A stretch of DNA of 64,000 bases from Paraburkholderia sp. ZP32-5. GTDB taxonomy: Bacteria; Pseudomonadota; Gammaproteobacteria; Burkholderiales; Burkholderiaceae. Shown here one piece after another: positions 31,339 to 40,715 of this stretch. The stretch spans positions 4,216,001 to 4,280,000 of the forward strand of contig NZ_JAJEJP010000001.1 in assembly GCF_021390495.1 (NCBI RefSeq), written 5' to 3'. The position numbers and the translations under genes were made by a program. Position 1 is the first letter of the stretch; each line of letters starts with the position of its first letter. A model generated the notes under the pieces. That model ran no database searches and had not been told where the DNA came from. It saw only the letters and a program-made list of their open reading frames with translations.

Positions 31339-32190
31339 TTAGTGCGCGTCGTGTGCCTGGCCGATATACACCAGCGTCAGCATCATGAAAATGAACGCCT
31401 GCAGCAGAACGATCAGGATGTGGAAGATCGACCACACTGTGCCGGCGACCACGTGGCCGATGAAGCCAAGCACCGTCGTGTCCGCGCCGAAGCTCCAGAG
31501 GCTGCCGAGCAGGGCAATCAGCAGGAACAACAGCTCACCCGCATACATGTTGCCGAACAGCCGCATGCCGAGCGAGACCGTCTTCGCGACGAACTCGATG
31601 ATGTTCAGTGCAAGATTCGGGATCCACAGCAGCGGATGCGCGCCGAACGGAGCGGACAGCAGCTCATGGATGAAGCCGCCAGCGCCTTTGATCTTGAAGT
31701 TGTAGTAAATCATCAGCACGAACACGCCGAGCGCGATGCCGATCGTGCCGTTCAGGTCGGCGGTCGGTACGAGACGGTGGTGCGGGATGACTTCAGAGAG
31801 ACCCAGCCAGCCAATCACACGGCCCGGCAGGTCGACGGGGACAAAGTCGAGCGAATTCATCAGCGCGACCCAGACGAACACGGTCAGCGCGAGCGGTGCG
31901 ATGAAAGTGCGCGAGCCGTGGATCATCGCCTTCGATTGATCCTCGACCATTTCGACCAGCATTTCGATTGCGCATTGGAAACGGCCCGGCACGCCGGACG
32001 TTGCCTTGCGGGCTGCCAGATGCAGCACGAAGATCGTGACGAGACCGCACACGATCGACCAGAAGAGGGTGTCCAGATTCCACACGTGGATGTCGAAGAT
32101 CGACGTCTGATGCGCGGTGGAAAAGTTCTGCAAGTGGTGCGCGATGTACTCGGACGGGTCCATTGCACGCGTGCCTTCGCTAGCTGCCAT
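31339..32190 (-). CDS. atpB: ATP synthase Fo subunit a
   Basis: A 283-aa multi-helix subunit providing the proton half-channels next to the c-ring. The essential arginine lies in the helix containing ISLGMRLFGNMYAGELL (here VSLGMRLFGNMYAGEL). The C-terminal helices include HILIVLLQAFIFMMLTLVYIG. I chose the ATG at 32190; the in-frame extension to 32265 has no family character and this start gives the usual length. Confidence 0.96.
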   Translation of the reverse strand: MAASEGTRAMDPSEYIAHHLQNFSTAHQTSIFDIHVWNLDTLFWSIVCGLVTIFVLHLAARKATSGVPGRFQCAIEMLVEMVEDQSKAMIHGSRTFIAPLALTVFVWVALMNSLDFVPVDLPGRVIGWLGLSEVIPHHRLVPTADLNGTIGIALGVFVLMIYYNFKIKGAGGFIHELLSAPFGAHPLLWIPNLALNIIEFVAKTVSLGMRLFGNMYAGELLFLLIALLGSLWSFGADTTVLGFIGHVVAGTVWSIFHILIVLLQAFIFMMLTLVYIGQAHDAH

Positions 32191-32356
32191 ATCGTTAAAG
32201 CCACCCAAATTGTCGAAAATCGTCTGAGGCCGCTCCCGCCGAAATGCTCTATTGCGGGAACACACCGGGTGCGGGGTTAGTCATATCCGCGCACCTGCTG
32301 CCGGTGCCACGCGCCGGCCTGAAATTCTTTTTGCCGCTATTTTTTGTGCTGCTACC

Positions 32357-32902
32357 CTAGCGCCACGCTAGGGCAATCCAATACGTTTTCAGCGCGATGA
32401 GGTAGGTCACGAGCAGCGGAATCCAGCGTACGTCGTGATACCAAAAGGCGATCGCTACAAACATCGCGATCGTTGTCCCCATCTTGAGCGCTTCGCCGAT
32501 CATCCAGCTCATCACTGTCTCGGCGCCACTCAGTTTTTTCAGGCGCGTCGCGAACAACGCGCCCGGCACCCAGCAAATTGCCCCCCCGAGGAACGCGGAC
32601 AGCGCAGCAGCGCCCGGCGGCTTGTAGAACAGCCACCACACCAGCGTTGCAACCAGGGACAAAACCATTTGCGCAGCGACGACCCTGAAAGGCGTCACTC
32701 GCGATGGACGACCCACGTCAGGACCAAACAGCTTTTCTGCCTCAGCCCGCGTGAGCGGAACGATGTTGTTTTCTTCCTGCCCGTCATCCCACGCTTCGCC
32801 TGGATCAAACTGCCGACTGGCAGACGTATCGGAAGCGGTGCGTTCTGTACGGTGTCCGTCGTGCCCGTTGTTTGGCGACGGATTCGACGTTTTGACCGCC
32901 AT
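32357..32902 (-). CDS. atpI: ATP synthase subunit I (AtpI)
   Basis: A 181-aa accessory protein thought to assist c-ring or Fo assembly. About 70 polar N-terminal residues are followed by four hydrophobic helices (MVLSLVATLVWWLFY, AALSAFLGGAICWVPGALFA, GTTIAMFVAIAFWY, LLVTYLIALKTYWIAL). First gene of the atp operon; a sigma70 promoter lies about 80 bp upstream. Confidence 0.93.
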   Translation of the reverse strand: MAVKTSNPSPNNGHDGHRTERTASDTSASRQFDPGEAWDDGQEENNIVPLTRAEAEKLFGPDVGRPSRVTPFRVVAAQMVLSLVATLVWWLFYKPPGAAALSAFLGGAICWVPGALFATRLKKLSGAETVMSWMIGEALKMGTTIAMFVAIAFWYHDVRWIPLLVTYLIALKTYWIALAWR

Positions 32903-32981
32903 CGCTATATTCCGAATGTCTTGTTCCAGCCCGCGAGCTTACGCAGTACTTACGGGGTTGCCGTGCAATTAAATCCGGGCG

Positions 32982-33010
32982 ATTGTAAGCGATAGTTGCA
33001 GGCAATTCAA
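32982..33010 (-). promoter_or_regulatory. Predicted sigma70 promoter of the atp operon
   Basis: On the - strand TTGAAT (33005-33010) and TACAAT (32982-32987) are separated by exactly 17 bp. They lie about 80 bp upstream of the atpI start. Predicted transcription start is near 32975. Confidence 0.7.
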
Positions 33011-33555
33011 GACTTTAGGCTGCCCTATCGCCTGCGCGAAAAGCCCCGTCACGATGCGGCAAAACGCTTGCCGGCAGGGCGAAACACGTCAAATGTAAGG
33101 TGGGCGCGGGACGGCCTGATCAATGCGTCAAATCATGCCGATTGAAGCTTGCCAGTGAGCTGTTTCGATGCCGTGGCAGACGTCTCGAAAATGCAACAAA
33201 TGCTGTTTCGACGCGAACCAGCGAAGGTTCGACTCCAGCCGAAACGCTGTGCAAGGCAAATTGGAGATTGCGGAGATGAAGCCCCAGTGATAGCAGCTCG
33301 TAAGAATAACTACATCTGCACTACCGCACGTACACTCCAAGGATGCCTGAATATTTGAGAGCTAACTACTCGGAATCGACGGGGTTAAGGCATGTGCGAT
33401 GCGAGGGAAATAGCCGCCGCACGCCAAGCTCGAAGATTTGAAACTGCGACAATTTGTGGCAGGGACCGTGCTGAGAGGATGAATAGCTTGCGAGGCACGC
33501 ATACGCCCTCCCATAAGCTATTCACTCATCTTTTTTATCGATCTCTTCGACTACG
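33011..33555. other. Gene-free region between parB and the atp promoter
   Basis: About 540 bp with no credible coding sequence on either strand. It is less GC-rich than the flanks. A perfect inverted repeat, GAATAGCTT (33481-33489) and AAGCTATTC (33515-33523), is followed on the + strand by ACTCATCTTTTTTATCG. It could be the terminator of an unseen + strand transcript or a stem in the 3' end of the parB message. Confidence 0.5.
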
Positions 33556-34443
33556 TCAGACGTTGGCATTACCGCGCAGACGGACAAGAATGCCTTCCAA
33601 TGCATCGAGATCGCCGAAGTCCACCAGCACCTGACCACGACCGCGCCGGCCAAGTTTGATTTTGACCGTAGCCGATAACAGGTCCGACAGTTCTTCTTCG
33701 AGCCGGCGCGTGTCCCGGCCGCCATCCGGATTCGCGCGTGCCTTGACCGCGGGCGTCACCTTCGCCGTCGTTGTAACGAGCTTTTCGGTCTCGCGCACGG
33801 ATAGGCGCTTGTTGACGACCTGGTTCGCGAGCGTGATCTGCGTCGCGGCATCGACGGCGAGCAGCGCGCGAGCGTGTCCCATGTCCAGATCGCCGGCGAG
33901 CAGCATCGTCTGCACGGGCGACGCGAGGTTGAGCAGGCGAAGCAGGTTCGACACCGCGCTGCGCGAGCGACCAACCGACTCCGCCGCCTGCTCGTGCGTG
34001 AAATTGAACTCATCGAGCAGACGCTGAATGCCTTGCGCTTCTTCGAGCGGATTCAGATCTTCGCGTTGAATATTCTCGATCAACGCCATCGCCGCGGCAG
34101 CCTGGTCCGGCACATCCTTCACCAGCACCGGCACCTCTTCCAGGCCCGCGATCCGCGCCGCGCGGAAACGCCGCTCGCCGGCAATGATCTCGTACCGGTC
34201 CGCCGCGATCGGGCGTACGAGAATCGGCTGCATCAGCCCCTGAGCGCGAATACTCGCCGCTAGCTCCTGCAGCGCGCCTTCGTCCATCCGCGTGCGCGGC
34301 TGATACTTGCCCGCCTGCATCTTGCCGAGCGGCAACACGTTCGGCGCGCCATCGATGACCACCGCCTCGGTGATATCCGCGGTGCCACCAAGCAATGCCT
34401 CCAGGCCGCGACCCAACCCCTTCTTTCTCGCTACTGCATTCAT
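33556..34443 (-). CDS. parB: Chromosome-partitioning protein ParB
   Basis: A 295-aa CTP-dependent clamp that loads at parS and spreads on origin-proximal DNA. It begins MNAVARKKGLGRGLEALLGG. The CTP-binding/ParB box is seen in QPILVRPIAADRYEIIAGERRFRAARIAG. The parS-reading helix-turn-helix lies around TQEQAAESVGRSRSAVSNLLRLL (here FTHEQAAESVGRSRSAVSNL). The C-terminal dimerisation domain contains GRRGRGQVLVDFGDLDALEG. The adjacent parA and two parS sites fit the family. Confidence 0.97.
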   Translation of the reverse strand: MNAVARKKGLGRGLEALLGGTADITEAVVIDGAPNVLPLGKMQAGKYQPRTRMDEGALQELAASIRAQGLMQPILVRPIAADRYEIIAGERRFRAARIAGLEEVPVLVKDVPDQAAAAMALIENIQREDLNPLEEAQGIQRLLDEFNFTHEQAAESVGRSRSAVSNLLRLLNLASPVQTMLLAGDLDMGHARALLAVDAATQITLANQVVNKRLSVRETEKLVTTTAKVTPAVKARANPDGGRDTRRLEEELSDLLSATVKIKLGRRGRGQVLVDFGDLDALEGILVRLRGNANV

Positions 34444-34461
34444 CGTGCTTCCTCGATCCGC

Positions 34462-35253
34462 TTAGGATGCCTGGGGCGCGTCGTTCAGCGCGCGCACCCG
34501 CTCAATCATTTCGGCGCCGAACTGCACGTACGCCTGCGCGCCACGTGACGCCCTGTCGAACACCACACCGGGCAACCCGTAGCTGGGCGCCTCGGCAAGT
34601 CGGACATTGCGCGGGATGACCGCGTCGAATACCTTGTCGCCGAAATGCTCTTTCAACTGATCCGAGACCTGCTGTTGAAGCGTGATGCGCGGATCGAACA
34701 TCACGCGCAGCAGGCCGATCACCTTCAGGTCGCGATTCAGATTCGCGTGTACCTGCTTGATCGTATTGACGAGATCGGACAGACCCTCGAGCGCGAAGTA
34801 CTCGCACTGCATCGGGATCACAACGCCATGTGCGGCGCACAGTCCGTTGAGTGTCAGCAGCGACAAAGCCGGCGGGCAATCGATCAGCACGAAATCGTAT
34901 TCGCTCTCGACATTGGCGAGCGCGGCCTTCAGCTGACGCTCGCGATTCTGCATGCCGACGAGTTCCACCTCGGCGCCCGCGAGTTCGCGGTTAGCGGGCA
35001 CCACGTCGTAGCCGACGGCCTCCGGCCGCACGCGCGCATCGGCCACGGCCACGTTATCCACGAGTATTTCGTAGACGGTATTCGTGCATTCGGCCTTGTC
35101 GATACCGCTGCCCATCGTGGCGTTGCCCTGCGGGTCCAGATCGATGAGAAGGACACGCTGCCCCTGCGCTGCAAGGCTCGCGGCCAGATTGACTGCGGTG
35201 GTCGTCTTGCCGACACCACCCTTCTGGTTCGCAACGCAGAAGATTTTTGCCAT
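34462..35253 (-). CDS. parA: Chromosome-partitioning ATPase ParA
   Basis: A 263-aa deviant-Walker ATPase that binds nucleoid DNA and moves ParB-parS complexes. It starts MAKIFCVANQKGGVGKTTTA with the KGGVGKT loop. It has LLIDLDPQGNATMGSGID and FVLIDCPPALSLLTLN. The upstream in-frame ATG at 35310 is rejected because the conserved sequence begins at 35253. It lies 18 bp before parB. Confidence 0.97.
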   Translation of the reverse strand: MAKIFCVANQKGGVGKTTTAVNLAASLAAQGQRVLLIDLDPQGNATMGSGIDKAECTNTVYEILVDNVAVADARVRPEAVGYDVVPANRELAGAEVELVGMQNRERQLKAALANVESEYDFVLIDCPPALSLLTLNGLCAAHGVVIPMQCEYFALEGLSDLVNTIKQVHANLNRDLKVIGLLRVMFDPRITLQQQVSDQLKEHFGDKVFDAVIPRNVRLAEAPSYGLPGVVFDRASRGAQAYVQFGAEMIERVRALNDAPQAS

Positions 35254-35323
35254 CGTTGGTGTGTCCCTTTTGCTGCTTGGATGAAGTAAAAAACGTTGGT
35301 GGAACTTCAAGCGGCAGTGACCG

Positions 35324-36007
35324 TCAGTTTTCGGCGTCCACCCGCACCTTGATCAGATGCCGCTCCGCGTCGAGCGACGGTACGTCCAACCGGATGACCT
35401 GTTCCACATGGGCGCCGGCTGGCAGACGCTCGATTTCACCGTCCGGCCGCACGCCCTTCATCGCCCAGATTGCACCCCGCTCCGCAACCAGATGACGGGC
35501 CAGTGTAACGAAATCCGAGAGTTCTGCGAATGCGCGCGAAACGATTACGTCGAACTTTGCCGGTACTTCGGCGCCGGGTCGCAGCGTCTCGACCCGACCC
35601 GTTACGACCGACAGATTCGTCAGCCCAAGCTCCGCTTTCGCCTGCGCCTGGAAAGCCGTCTTTTTGTGGACGATGTCATTCGTGGTGACGGTCCACTCAG
35701 GCAATACGATCGCGAGCACGATACCCGGCAGACCGCCGCCCGAACCAACATCCAGCACCGACGACGGCCCGAGCGGCGCGAGATGCGGCACGATCGAAAG
35801 CGAATCGAGAATGTGCTGAATCAGCATCTGTCGTGGATCGCGGATCGCCGTCAGGTTATAGACTGCGTTCCACTTTGCCAGCAGCGCCACATAGTCGAGC
35901 AGCTTGTGCTGCTGAGCGTCGTTCAATTCGAGACCGAGTTCGCGAACGCCGTCTGCCAGCAGCGGTGCCAATGTTTGCAGGTCGGCGCCCTTCTGACCTG
36001 CGGTCAT
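35324..36007 (-). CDS. rsmG: 16S rRNA (guanine(527)-N(7))-methyltransferase
   Basis: A 227-aa SAM-dependent methyltransferase (GidB) that makes m7G527 in 16S rRNA. The SAM-binding motif is [17 protein letters not shown]. The downstream block is [14 protein letters not shown]. The start overlaps the mnmG stop by four bases, so the two are translationally coupled. Usual neighbour of parA. Confidence 0.97.
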   Translation of the reverse strand: MTAGQKGADLQTLAPLLADGVRELGLELNDAQQHKLLDYVALLAKWNAVYNLTAIRDPRQMLIQHILDSLSIVPHLAPLGPSSVLDVGSGGGLPGIVLAIVLPEWTVTTNDIVHKKTAFQAQAKAELGLTNLSVVTGRVETLRPGAEVPAKFDVIVSRAFAELSDFVTLARHLVAERGAIWAMKGVRPDGEIERLPAGAHVEQVIRLDVPSLDAERHLIKVRVDAEN

Positions 36008-37962
36008 TGAGTCACCGGCTTGCTGTCGATGCCGGGTTCGGCGGATTTCGGCGGTCGGCGGCCAAGGCCGCGCTTCAAATGAACCATCAGCAACGAGATA
36101 GCCGCCGGCGTAATGCCGGAGATGCGCGACGCCTGACCGATCGTCTCAGGCCGGAACTGCATCAGCTTCTGGCGCGCCTCGAACGACAAGCCGCGAACCT
36201 CGGTGTAGTCCAGCCCATCCGGCAGTCGCGTGTTCTCGTGTGCCTCATTGCGTTCAATTTCGCCAGCCTGACGATCGATATAGCCCTGATATTTGATGCC
36301 AATCTCGATCTGTTCCTTGATCTGCGCAAGCAATACCGGATCTTCCGCGAGCGCTTCTGGCGCACCACAGGCACCGGCGAGCAGACCGCAAACGCCGTCA
36401 TAGCCGACGCCAGGGCGGCGCAGCAGGTCCGCCAGGCTGTACTCGTGATCGATCTGCTTGCCCAACAGCGCGGTCGCTTCATCGGCGGGTAACGTCTTAG
36501 GATTGACCCACGTCGTGCGAAGGCGCTCTGTTTCACGTGAAACAGCGTCGCGCTTGCGGCTGAATGCGTCCCAGCGAGCGTCGTCGACCACACCAAGCTC
36601 CCGGCCGATTTCGGTCAGACGCATGTCGGCATTATCTTCGCGCAGACTCAGACGATATTCGGCACGGCTCGTGAACATCCGGTATGGCTCGGATACACCG
36701 CGCGTGACCAGATCGTCGACGAGCACGCCCAGGTAGGCCTGGTCGCGGCGCGGACACCATGCGTCCTTACCCTGAACGAAAAGACCCGCGTTAATACCGG
36801 CCAGCATGCCTTGCGCCGCCGCTTCCTCATAGCCGGTAGTCCCGTTGATCTGCCCGGCGAAGAACAGCCCGCTGATCACCTTCGTTTCCAGCGACGCCTT
36901 CAGCCCACGCGGATCGAAATAATCGTATTCGATCGCATAGCCGGGTCGCAGGATGTGCGCATGTTCGAGACCGCACATCGAACGCACCAGTTCGAGCTGC
37001 ACGTCGAACGGCAGGCTCGTCGAAATCCCGTTCGGATAGAACTCGTTGGTCGTCAGCCCTTCCGGCTCGAGGTAGATCTGATGCGATTCTTTCGAAGCAA
37101 AACGGTGAATCTTGTCCTCGATCGAAGGACAGTAGCGCGGCCCTACCCCTTCAATGACGCCGGTGTACATCGGCGAACGATCGAGACCGCCGCGAATGAT
37201 GTCGTGCGTACGCTGATTGGTATGCGTGACCCAGCACGGCACCTGACGCGGATGCTGCTCGACGCGCCCGAGGAACGAGAATACCGGCACCGGATGGAGG
37301 TCACCCGGCTGCTCTTCGAGCTGTGAATAGTCGATCGTACGGCCATCAATACGCGGCGGCGTCCCGGTCTTGAGCCGGCCCTGCGGCAGCTTCAATTCCT
37401 TCAGACGTGCGGACAGCGAGACCGCAGCCGGATCGCCCGCGCGGCCGCCAGTGTAGTTATTCAATCCGACGTGAATCTTGCCGTCCAGGAACGTGCCGGC
37501 CGTCAGCACCACTGCGCGTGAGCGGAAGCGGATTCCCACTTGCGTGACGGCGCCGACCACGCGATCGCCTTCCACCATCAGATCGTCGACGGCCTGCTGG
37601 AACAGCCAAAGATTCGGTTGATTCTCGAGCCGGTGCCGGATCGCCGCCTTGTACAGCACGCGATCGGCCTGCGCACGCGTTGCGCGGACCGCCGGCCCTT
37701 TGGACGAATTCAGGATCCGAAACTGAATGCCGCTTTCATCGGTTGCGGCCGCCATGGCGCCGCCGAGCGCATCGACTTCCTTGACCAGATGGCCCTTGCC
37801 AATTCCGCCAATCGACGGATTGCAGCTCATCTGCCCGAGGGTTTCAATGTTATGGGTCAAAAGCAGCGTTTTGTTACCCATGCGCGCCGACGCCAAAGCG
37901 GCTTCGGTACCGGCATGACCACCGCCGACGACGATTACGTCAAATTCTGAGGGAAAAAGCAT
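36004..37962 (-). CDS. mnmG: tRNA uridine-5-carboxymethylaminomethyl modification enzyme MnmG
   Basis: A 652-aa FAD enzyme that with MnmE installs cmnm5U34 on tRNAs. It begins [23 protein letters not shown], the FAD-binding GxGxxG. It has [34 protein letters not shown] and [17 protein letters not shown] perfect parS site (36529-36544) is embedded in its coding sequence. mnmE is not adjacent. It is the first gene of the mnmG-rsmG-parA-parB unit. Confidence 0.98.
   Translation of the reverse strand: MLFPSEFDVIVVGGGHAGTEAALASARMGNKTLLLTHNIETLGQMSCNPSIGGIGKGHLVKEVDALGGAMAAATDESGIQFRILNSSKGPAVRATRAQADRVLYKAAIRHRLENQPNLWLFQQAVDDLMVEGDRVVGAVTQVGIRFRSRAVVLTAGTFLDGKIHVGLNNYTGGRAGDPAAVSLSARLKELKLPQGRLKTGTPPRIDGRTIDYSQLEEQPGDLHPVPVFSFLGRVEQHPRQVPCWVTHTNQRTHDIIRGGLDRSPMYTGVIEGVGPRYCPSIEDKIHRFASKESHQIYLEPEGLTTNEFYPNGISTSLPFDVQLELVRSMCGLEHAHILRPGYAIEYDYFDPRGLKASLETKVISGLFFAGQINGTTGYEEAAAQGMLAGINAGLFVQGKDAWCPRRDQAYLGVLVDDLVTRGVSEPYRMFTSRAEYRLSLREDNADMRLTEIGRELGVVDDARWDAFSRKRDAVSRETERLRTTWVNPKTLPADEATALLGKQIDHEYSLADLLRRPGVGYDGVCGLLAGACGAPEALAEDPVLLAQIKEQIEIGIKYQGYIDRQAGEIERNEAHENTRLPDGLDYTEVRGLSFEARQKLMQFRPETIGQASRISGITPAAISLLMVHLKRGLGRRPPKSAEPGIDSKPVTQ
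36529..36544. other. parS centromere site inside mnmG
   Basis: TGTTTCACGTGAAACA is a perfect match to the bacterial parS consensus recognised by chromosomal ParB. The symmetry extends one base each side (CTG...CAG). It lies 2 kb upstream of the parB gene itself. Confidence 0.95.
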
Positions 37963-38073
37963 CGCGAGATCTCACGCCAGATCGTCGCGTGAGCCTTCAA
38001 AGGAAAATGTATGGGCGAATTATAACGGGTTCGGTTTAGGCCCGAATTTCGTCCGAATGGCCAAACAATAAAA

Positions 38074-38105
38074 AAGCGGTGTGTTTCACGTGAAACACAC
38101 CGCTT
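38074..38105. other. parS site forming the core of a 32-bp perfect palindrome / intrinsic terminator
   Basis: A perfect parS (TGTTTCACGTGAAACA, 38082-38097) is extended by GCGGTG/CACCGC and AA/TT into 16-bp perfect arms with no loop. On the - strand it lies 46 bp after the livF stop and is followed by TTTTTTATTG, so it can also act as the terminator of the liv operon. One sequence therefore seems to serve partitioning and transcription termination. Confidence 0.92.
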
Positions 38106-38150
38106 GAAAACACCGAAGCCAGCTTTAAAAAGGTGCTGACCTACTCCACG

Positions 38151-38927
38151 TTACGCGACCTTTTTGGCCAAACCCAGATAAGTTTCGATCACACGCGGAT
38201 TCTGCGCCAGATCCGCCGCCGGCCCTTCGAGCGCCAGTTCGCCGGTCTCGAGCACGTAGCCATAGTCGGAAATCTGCAATGCCGCGCGCGCGTTCTGCTC
38301 GATCAGCAGTGTCGCCACGCCTGTCTGCCGCAGCGCGCTGATGATGTGGAAGATTTCCTTGACGATCAACGGCGCCAAGCCGAGGCTCGGCTCGTCGAGC
38401 ATCAGCAGATCGGGCTTGCCCATTAGCGCGCGCCCCACCGCCAACATCTGCCGCTCGCCGCCTGACAAAGTGCCGGCCGCCTGCTTACGGCGCTCCTTAA
38501 GGCGAGGAAACAGTTCGAACACCGGTTCAAGCTGGTCGAGAAAGTTGCGCTCCCCTGCCCGTTTGCGCCGGTAAGCGCCGAGCAGCAAGTTGTCTTCGAC
38601 CGTCATCGACGCGAACAGCTCACGCTTCTCCGGCACCAGGCACATGCCCAGCGCAACCCGCTTTTCGACCGGTACCGCGCTGACCTCTTCGCCCCGGTAG
38701 TGAATCGTGCCTTTGGCGTGGCCGCTGGTCGGCAGCGCACCCATGATCGCGTTCAGCAGCGTCGACTTGCCGGCGCCGTTCGGGCCGATCACCGATACGA
38801 TCTGCCCCGCGCGCACCTTGATTGCCGCGCCGTGCAGCGCCTCGACCTTGCCGTAGCGGACCGACAGCTGATCCACCTCGAGAATCGGCGCGGCCATCGT
38901 TGCGCCAGTCGTGTTGACGTTTTCCAT
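38151..38927 (-). CDS. livF: Branched-chain amino acid-type ABC transporter ATPase (LivF)
   Basis: A 258-aa cytoplasmic ATPase. Walker A is GPNGAGKST, the signature LSGGERQMLAVGRALM and Walker B LLMLDEPSLGLAP. The C-terminal part lacks the LivG-type extension, so it is LivF. The ATG overlaps the stop of the upstream fusion gene (TGATG), so translation is coupled. Last gene of the first Liv operon; the parS/terminator follows. Confidence 0.94.
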   Translation of the reverse strand: MENVNTTGATMAAPILEVDQLSVRYGKVEALHGAAIKVRAGQIVSVIGPNGAGKSTLLNAIMGALPTSGHAKGTIHYRGEEVSAVPVEKRVALGMCLVPEKRELFASMTVEDNLLLGAYRRKRAGERNFLDQLEPVFELFPRLKERRKQAAGTLSGGERQMLAVGRALMGKPDLLMLDEPSLGLAPLIVKEIFHIISALRQTGVATLLIEQNARAALQISDYGYVLETGELALEGPAADLAQNPRVIETYLGLAKKVA

Positions 38928-40711
38928 CACTCCACCCCGCCCAGATACGCTTCGAGCACCGCCGGATCCTGCTGCACGTCCTGCGGCAAACCTTCGGCGA
39001 TCCGCGTGCCGAACTCCATCACCACCAGCCGATCGGTCAGATTCATCACGAAATCCATATCGTGTTCGACCAGCAGAATGCTCATTCCCTCCGCCTTCAG
39101 GCGACGCAGCAGATCAGCGAGCTGCAGCTTTTCCTGATAGCGCAGACCGGCGGCCGGCTCATCGAGCAATAGCAGAGTCGGATCGCAGCACAGCGCACGC
39201 GCAATTTCGAGAATCCGCTGCTGACCGAGCGCGAGGCTCCCGGCTTCGTCATACATATGCTGCTCAAGCCCCACGCGGCGAATCTGTCGCGCGGCCTCCG
39301 CCATCAGCCGCGCCTCTTCGGCCCCATTCAGCCGCGCGACGCTGCGCCACACCCCCGCATGGCCGCGCAGATGCGCGCCGATCGCCACGTTCTCCAGCAC
39401 CGTCATGCCGGGCAACAACTTGACGTGCTGGAACGTGCGGCCGATGCCGCGTTTGACGATTTCACGTGAACTCAGCGCGTCGATGCGCTCGCCGCGGAAC
39501 GTGATCTCGCCGCTCGTCGCTTGCAACACGCCGGTCACGAGATTGAACGTCGTCGACTTGCCCGCGCCATTCGGCCCGATCAGCCCGATGATCTGCCCCG
39601 CTTTCACCTCGAAGCTCACATCGTTCACCGCGACCAGACCGCCGAACTGCTTGCGCGCCTTGTTCACCGTCAGCAGATCTTCGCCGGCCTGCGGCTTGCT
39701 GCGCTGCGGCAGAGGCTCGGCGTGATCCACCAGATGCGCGCGCGGGCCACGCGGGAAAAAGCGCGCGACGAACGGCCATACGCCCTGTCGCGCGTATTGC
39801 AGCAGCAGCACCATCAGAATGCCGAACACGATCACTTCGAAGTTGCCGTTTTCGCCGAGCAGTTTCGGCAGCAGCGTCTGCAGATAGTCCTGCAGCACGG
39901 TCAGGATCGCGGCGCCGAGCACCGCGCCCCACACATGCGACACACCGCCCACCACCGCCATGAACAGAAACTCGATGCCGTGATTCAGACCGAACGGCGT
40001 CGGATTCACCGCGCGTTGCAGATGCGCGTACAGAAAGCCCGACACCGACGCGAGCACCGCCGCATAGACGAAGATCACGACGCGCATCCAGCCCGTATTG
40101 ACGCCCATCGCCTCGGCCATCAGGCCACCGCCGCGCAGCGCACGAATGGCGCGGCCCGGCCGGCTATTAAGCAGATTTTGAACAGAAACGACCGAGCCGA
40201 GCACGACGATCCATATCAGGTAATAGATATGCCGCCCGGACTCGAGATCGATGCCAAAAACATTCAGCACCGGAATGCCGTTGATGCCGTCGTACTTGCC
40301 AAGCATGTCCAGATTGCCGAACAGGTAGAACAGCGCGAGTCCCCATGCGATCGTGCCAAGCGGCAGGAAATGGCCGGACAGACGCATCGTTACGAGGCCT
40401 AGCATCAGCGCGATCAACGCGGTCACGATGACGCCCGCGATCAGCGCGAGCCACGGCGACACACCGTAGCTCGTGGTCAGATACGCAGTCGCATAAGCGC
40501 CGATGCCGACGAACGCCGCCTGGCCGAAGCTCGTCATCCCGCCGATACCGGTCAACAGCACGAGGCCGATTGCGACGATCGAATACAGGCCGATGTAGTT
40601 GAGCAGCGTGACCCAATACTCGGGCACGTGAATCGGATGCGGCAGCACCGGCAACGCGAACAGCACCACGAGGAACAACCAGAAGAACTTCATTTGCATG
40701 ATCCGTTTCAT
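38927..40711 (-). CDS. Fused LivM permease-LivG ATPase of a HAAT-family ABC transporter
   Basis: A 594-aa natural fusion. Residues ~1-325 are a LivM-type permease with about nine hydrophobic helices, the TSFGQAAFVGIGAYA start and the GRAIRALRGGGLMAEAMGVN coupling loop. A polar linker (about 325-345) leads to a LivG-type ATPase: Walker A GPNGAGKST, LALGQQRILEIARALC, Walker B LLLLDEPAAGL, with the LivG insertion. I take ATG 40711 because GAGGAG lies just before it and it avoids a 23-bp overlap with livH. The fusion fixes a 1:1 permease-ATPase ratio. Confidence 0.93.
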   Translation of the reverse strand: MKRIMQMKFFWLFLVVLFALPVLPHPIHVPEYWVTLLNYIGLYSIVAIGLVLLTGIGGMTSFGQAAFVGIGAYATAYLTTSYGVSPWLALIAGVIVTALIALMLGLVTMRLSGHFLPLGTIAWGLALFYLFGNLDMLGKYDGINGIPVLNVFGIDLESGRHIYYLIWIVVLGSVVSVQNLLNSRPGRAIRALRGGGLMAEAMGVNTGWMRVVIFVYAAVLASVSGFLYAHLQRAVNPTPFGLNHGIEFLFMAVVGGVSHVWGAVLGAAILTVLQDYLQTLLPKLLGENGNFEVIVFGILMVLLLQYARQGVWPFVARFFPRGPRAHLVDHAEPLPQRSKPQAGEDLLTVNKARKQFGGLVAVNDVSFEVKAGQIIGLIGPNGAGKSTTFNLVTGVLQATSGEITFRGERIDALSSREIVKRGIGRTFQHVKLLPGMTVLENVAIGAHLRGHAGVWRSVARLNGAEEARLMAEAARQIRRVGLEQHMYDEAGSLALGQQRILEIARALCCDPTLLLLDEPAAGLRYQEKLQLADLLRRLKAEGMSILLVEHDMDFVMNLTDRLVVMEFGTRIAEGLPQDVQQDPAVLEAYLGGVE

Positions 40712-40715
40712 CGCG

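Noticed and set aside
39460..39471. TTTCACGTGAA within the LivM-LivG gene as a third parS
   Set aside because: Only the central core matches; both outer half-sites (GA for TG and CT for AC) deviate, so I do not count it as parS.
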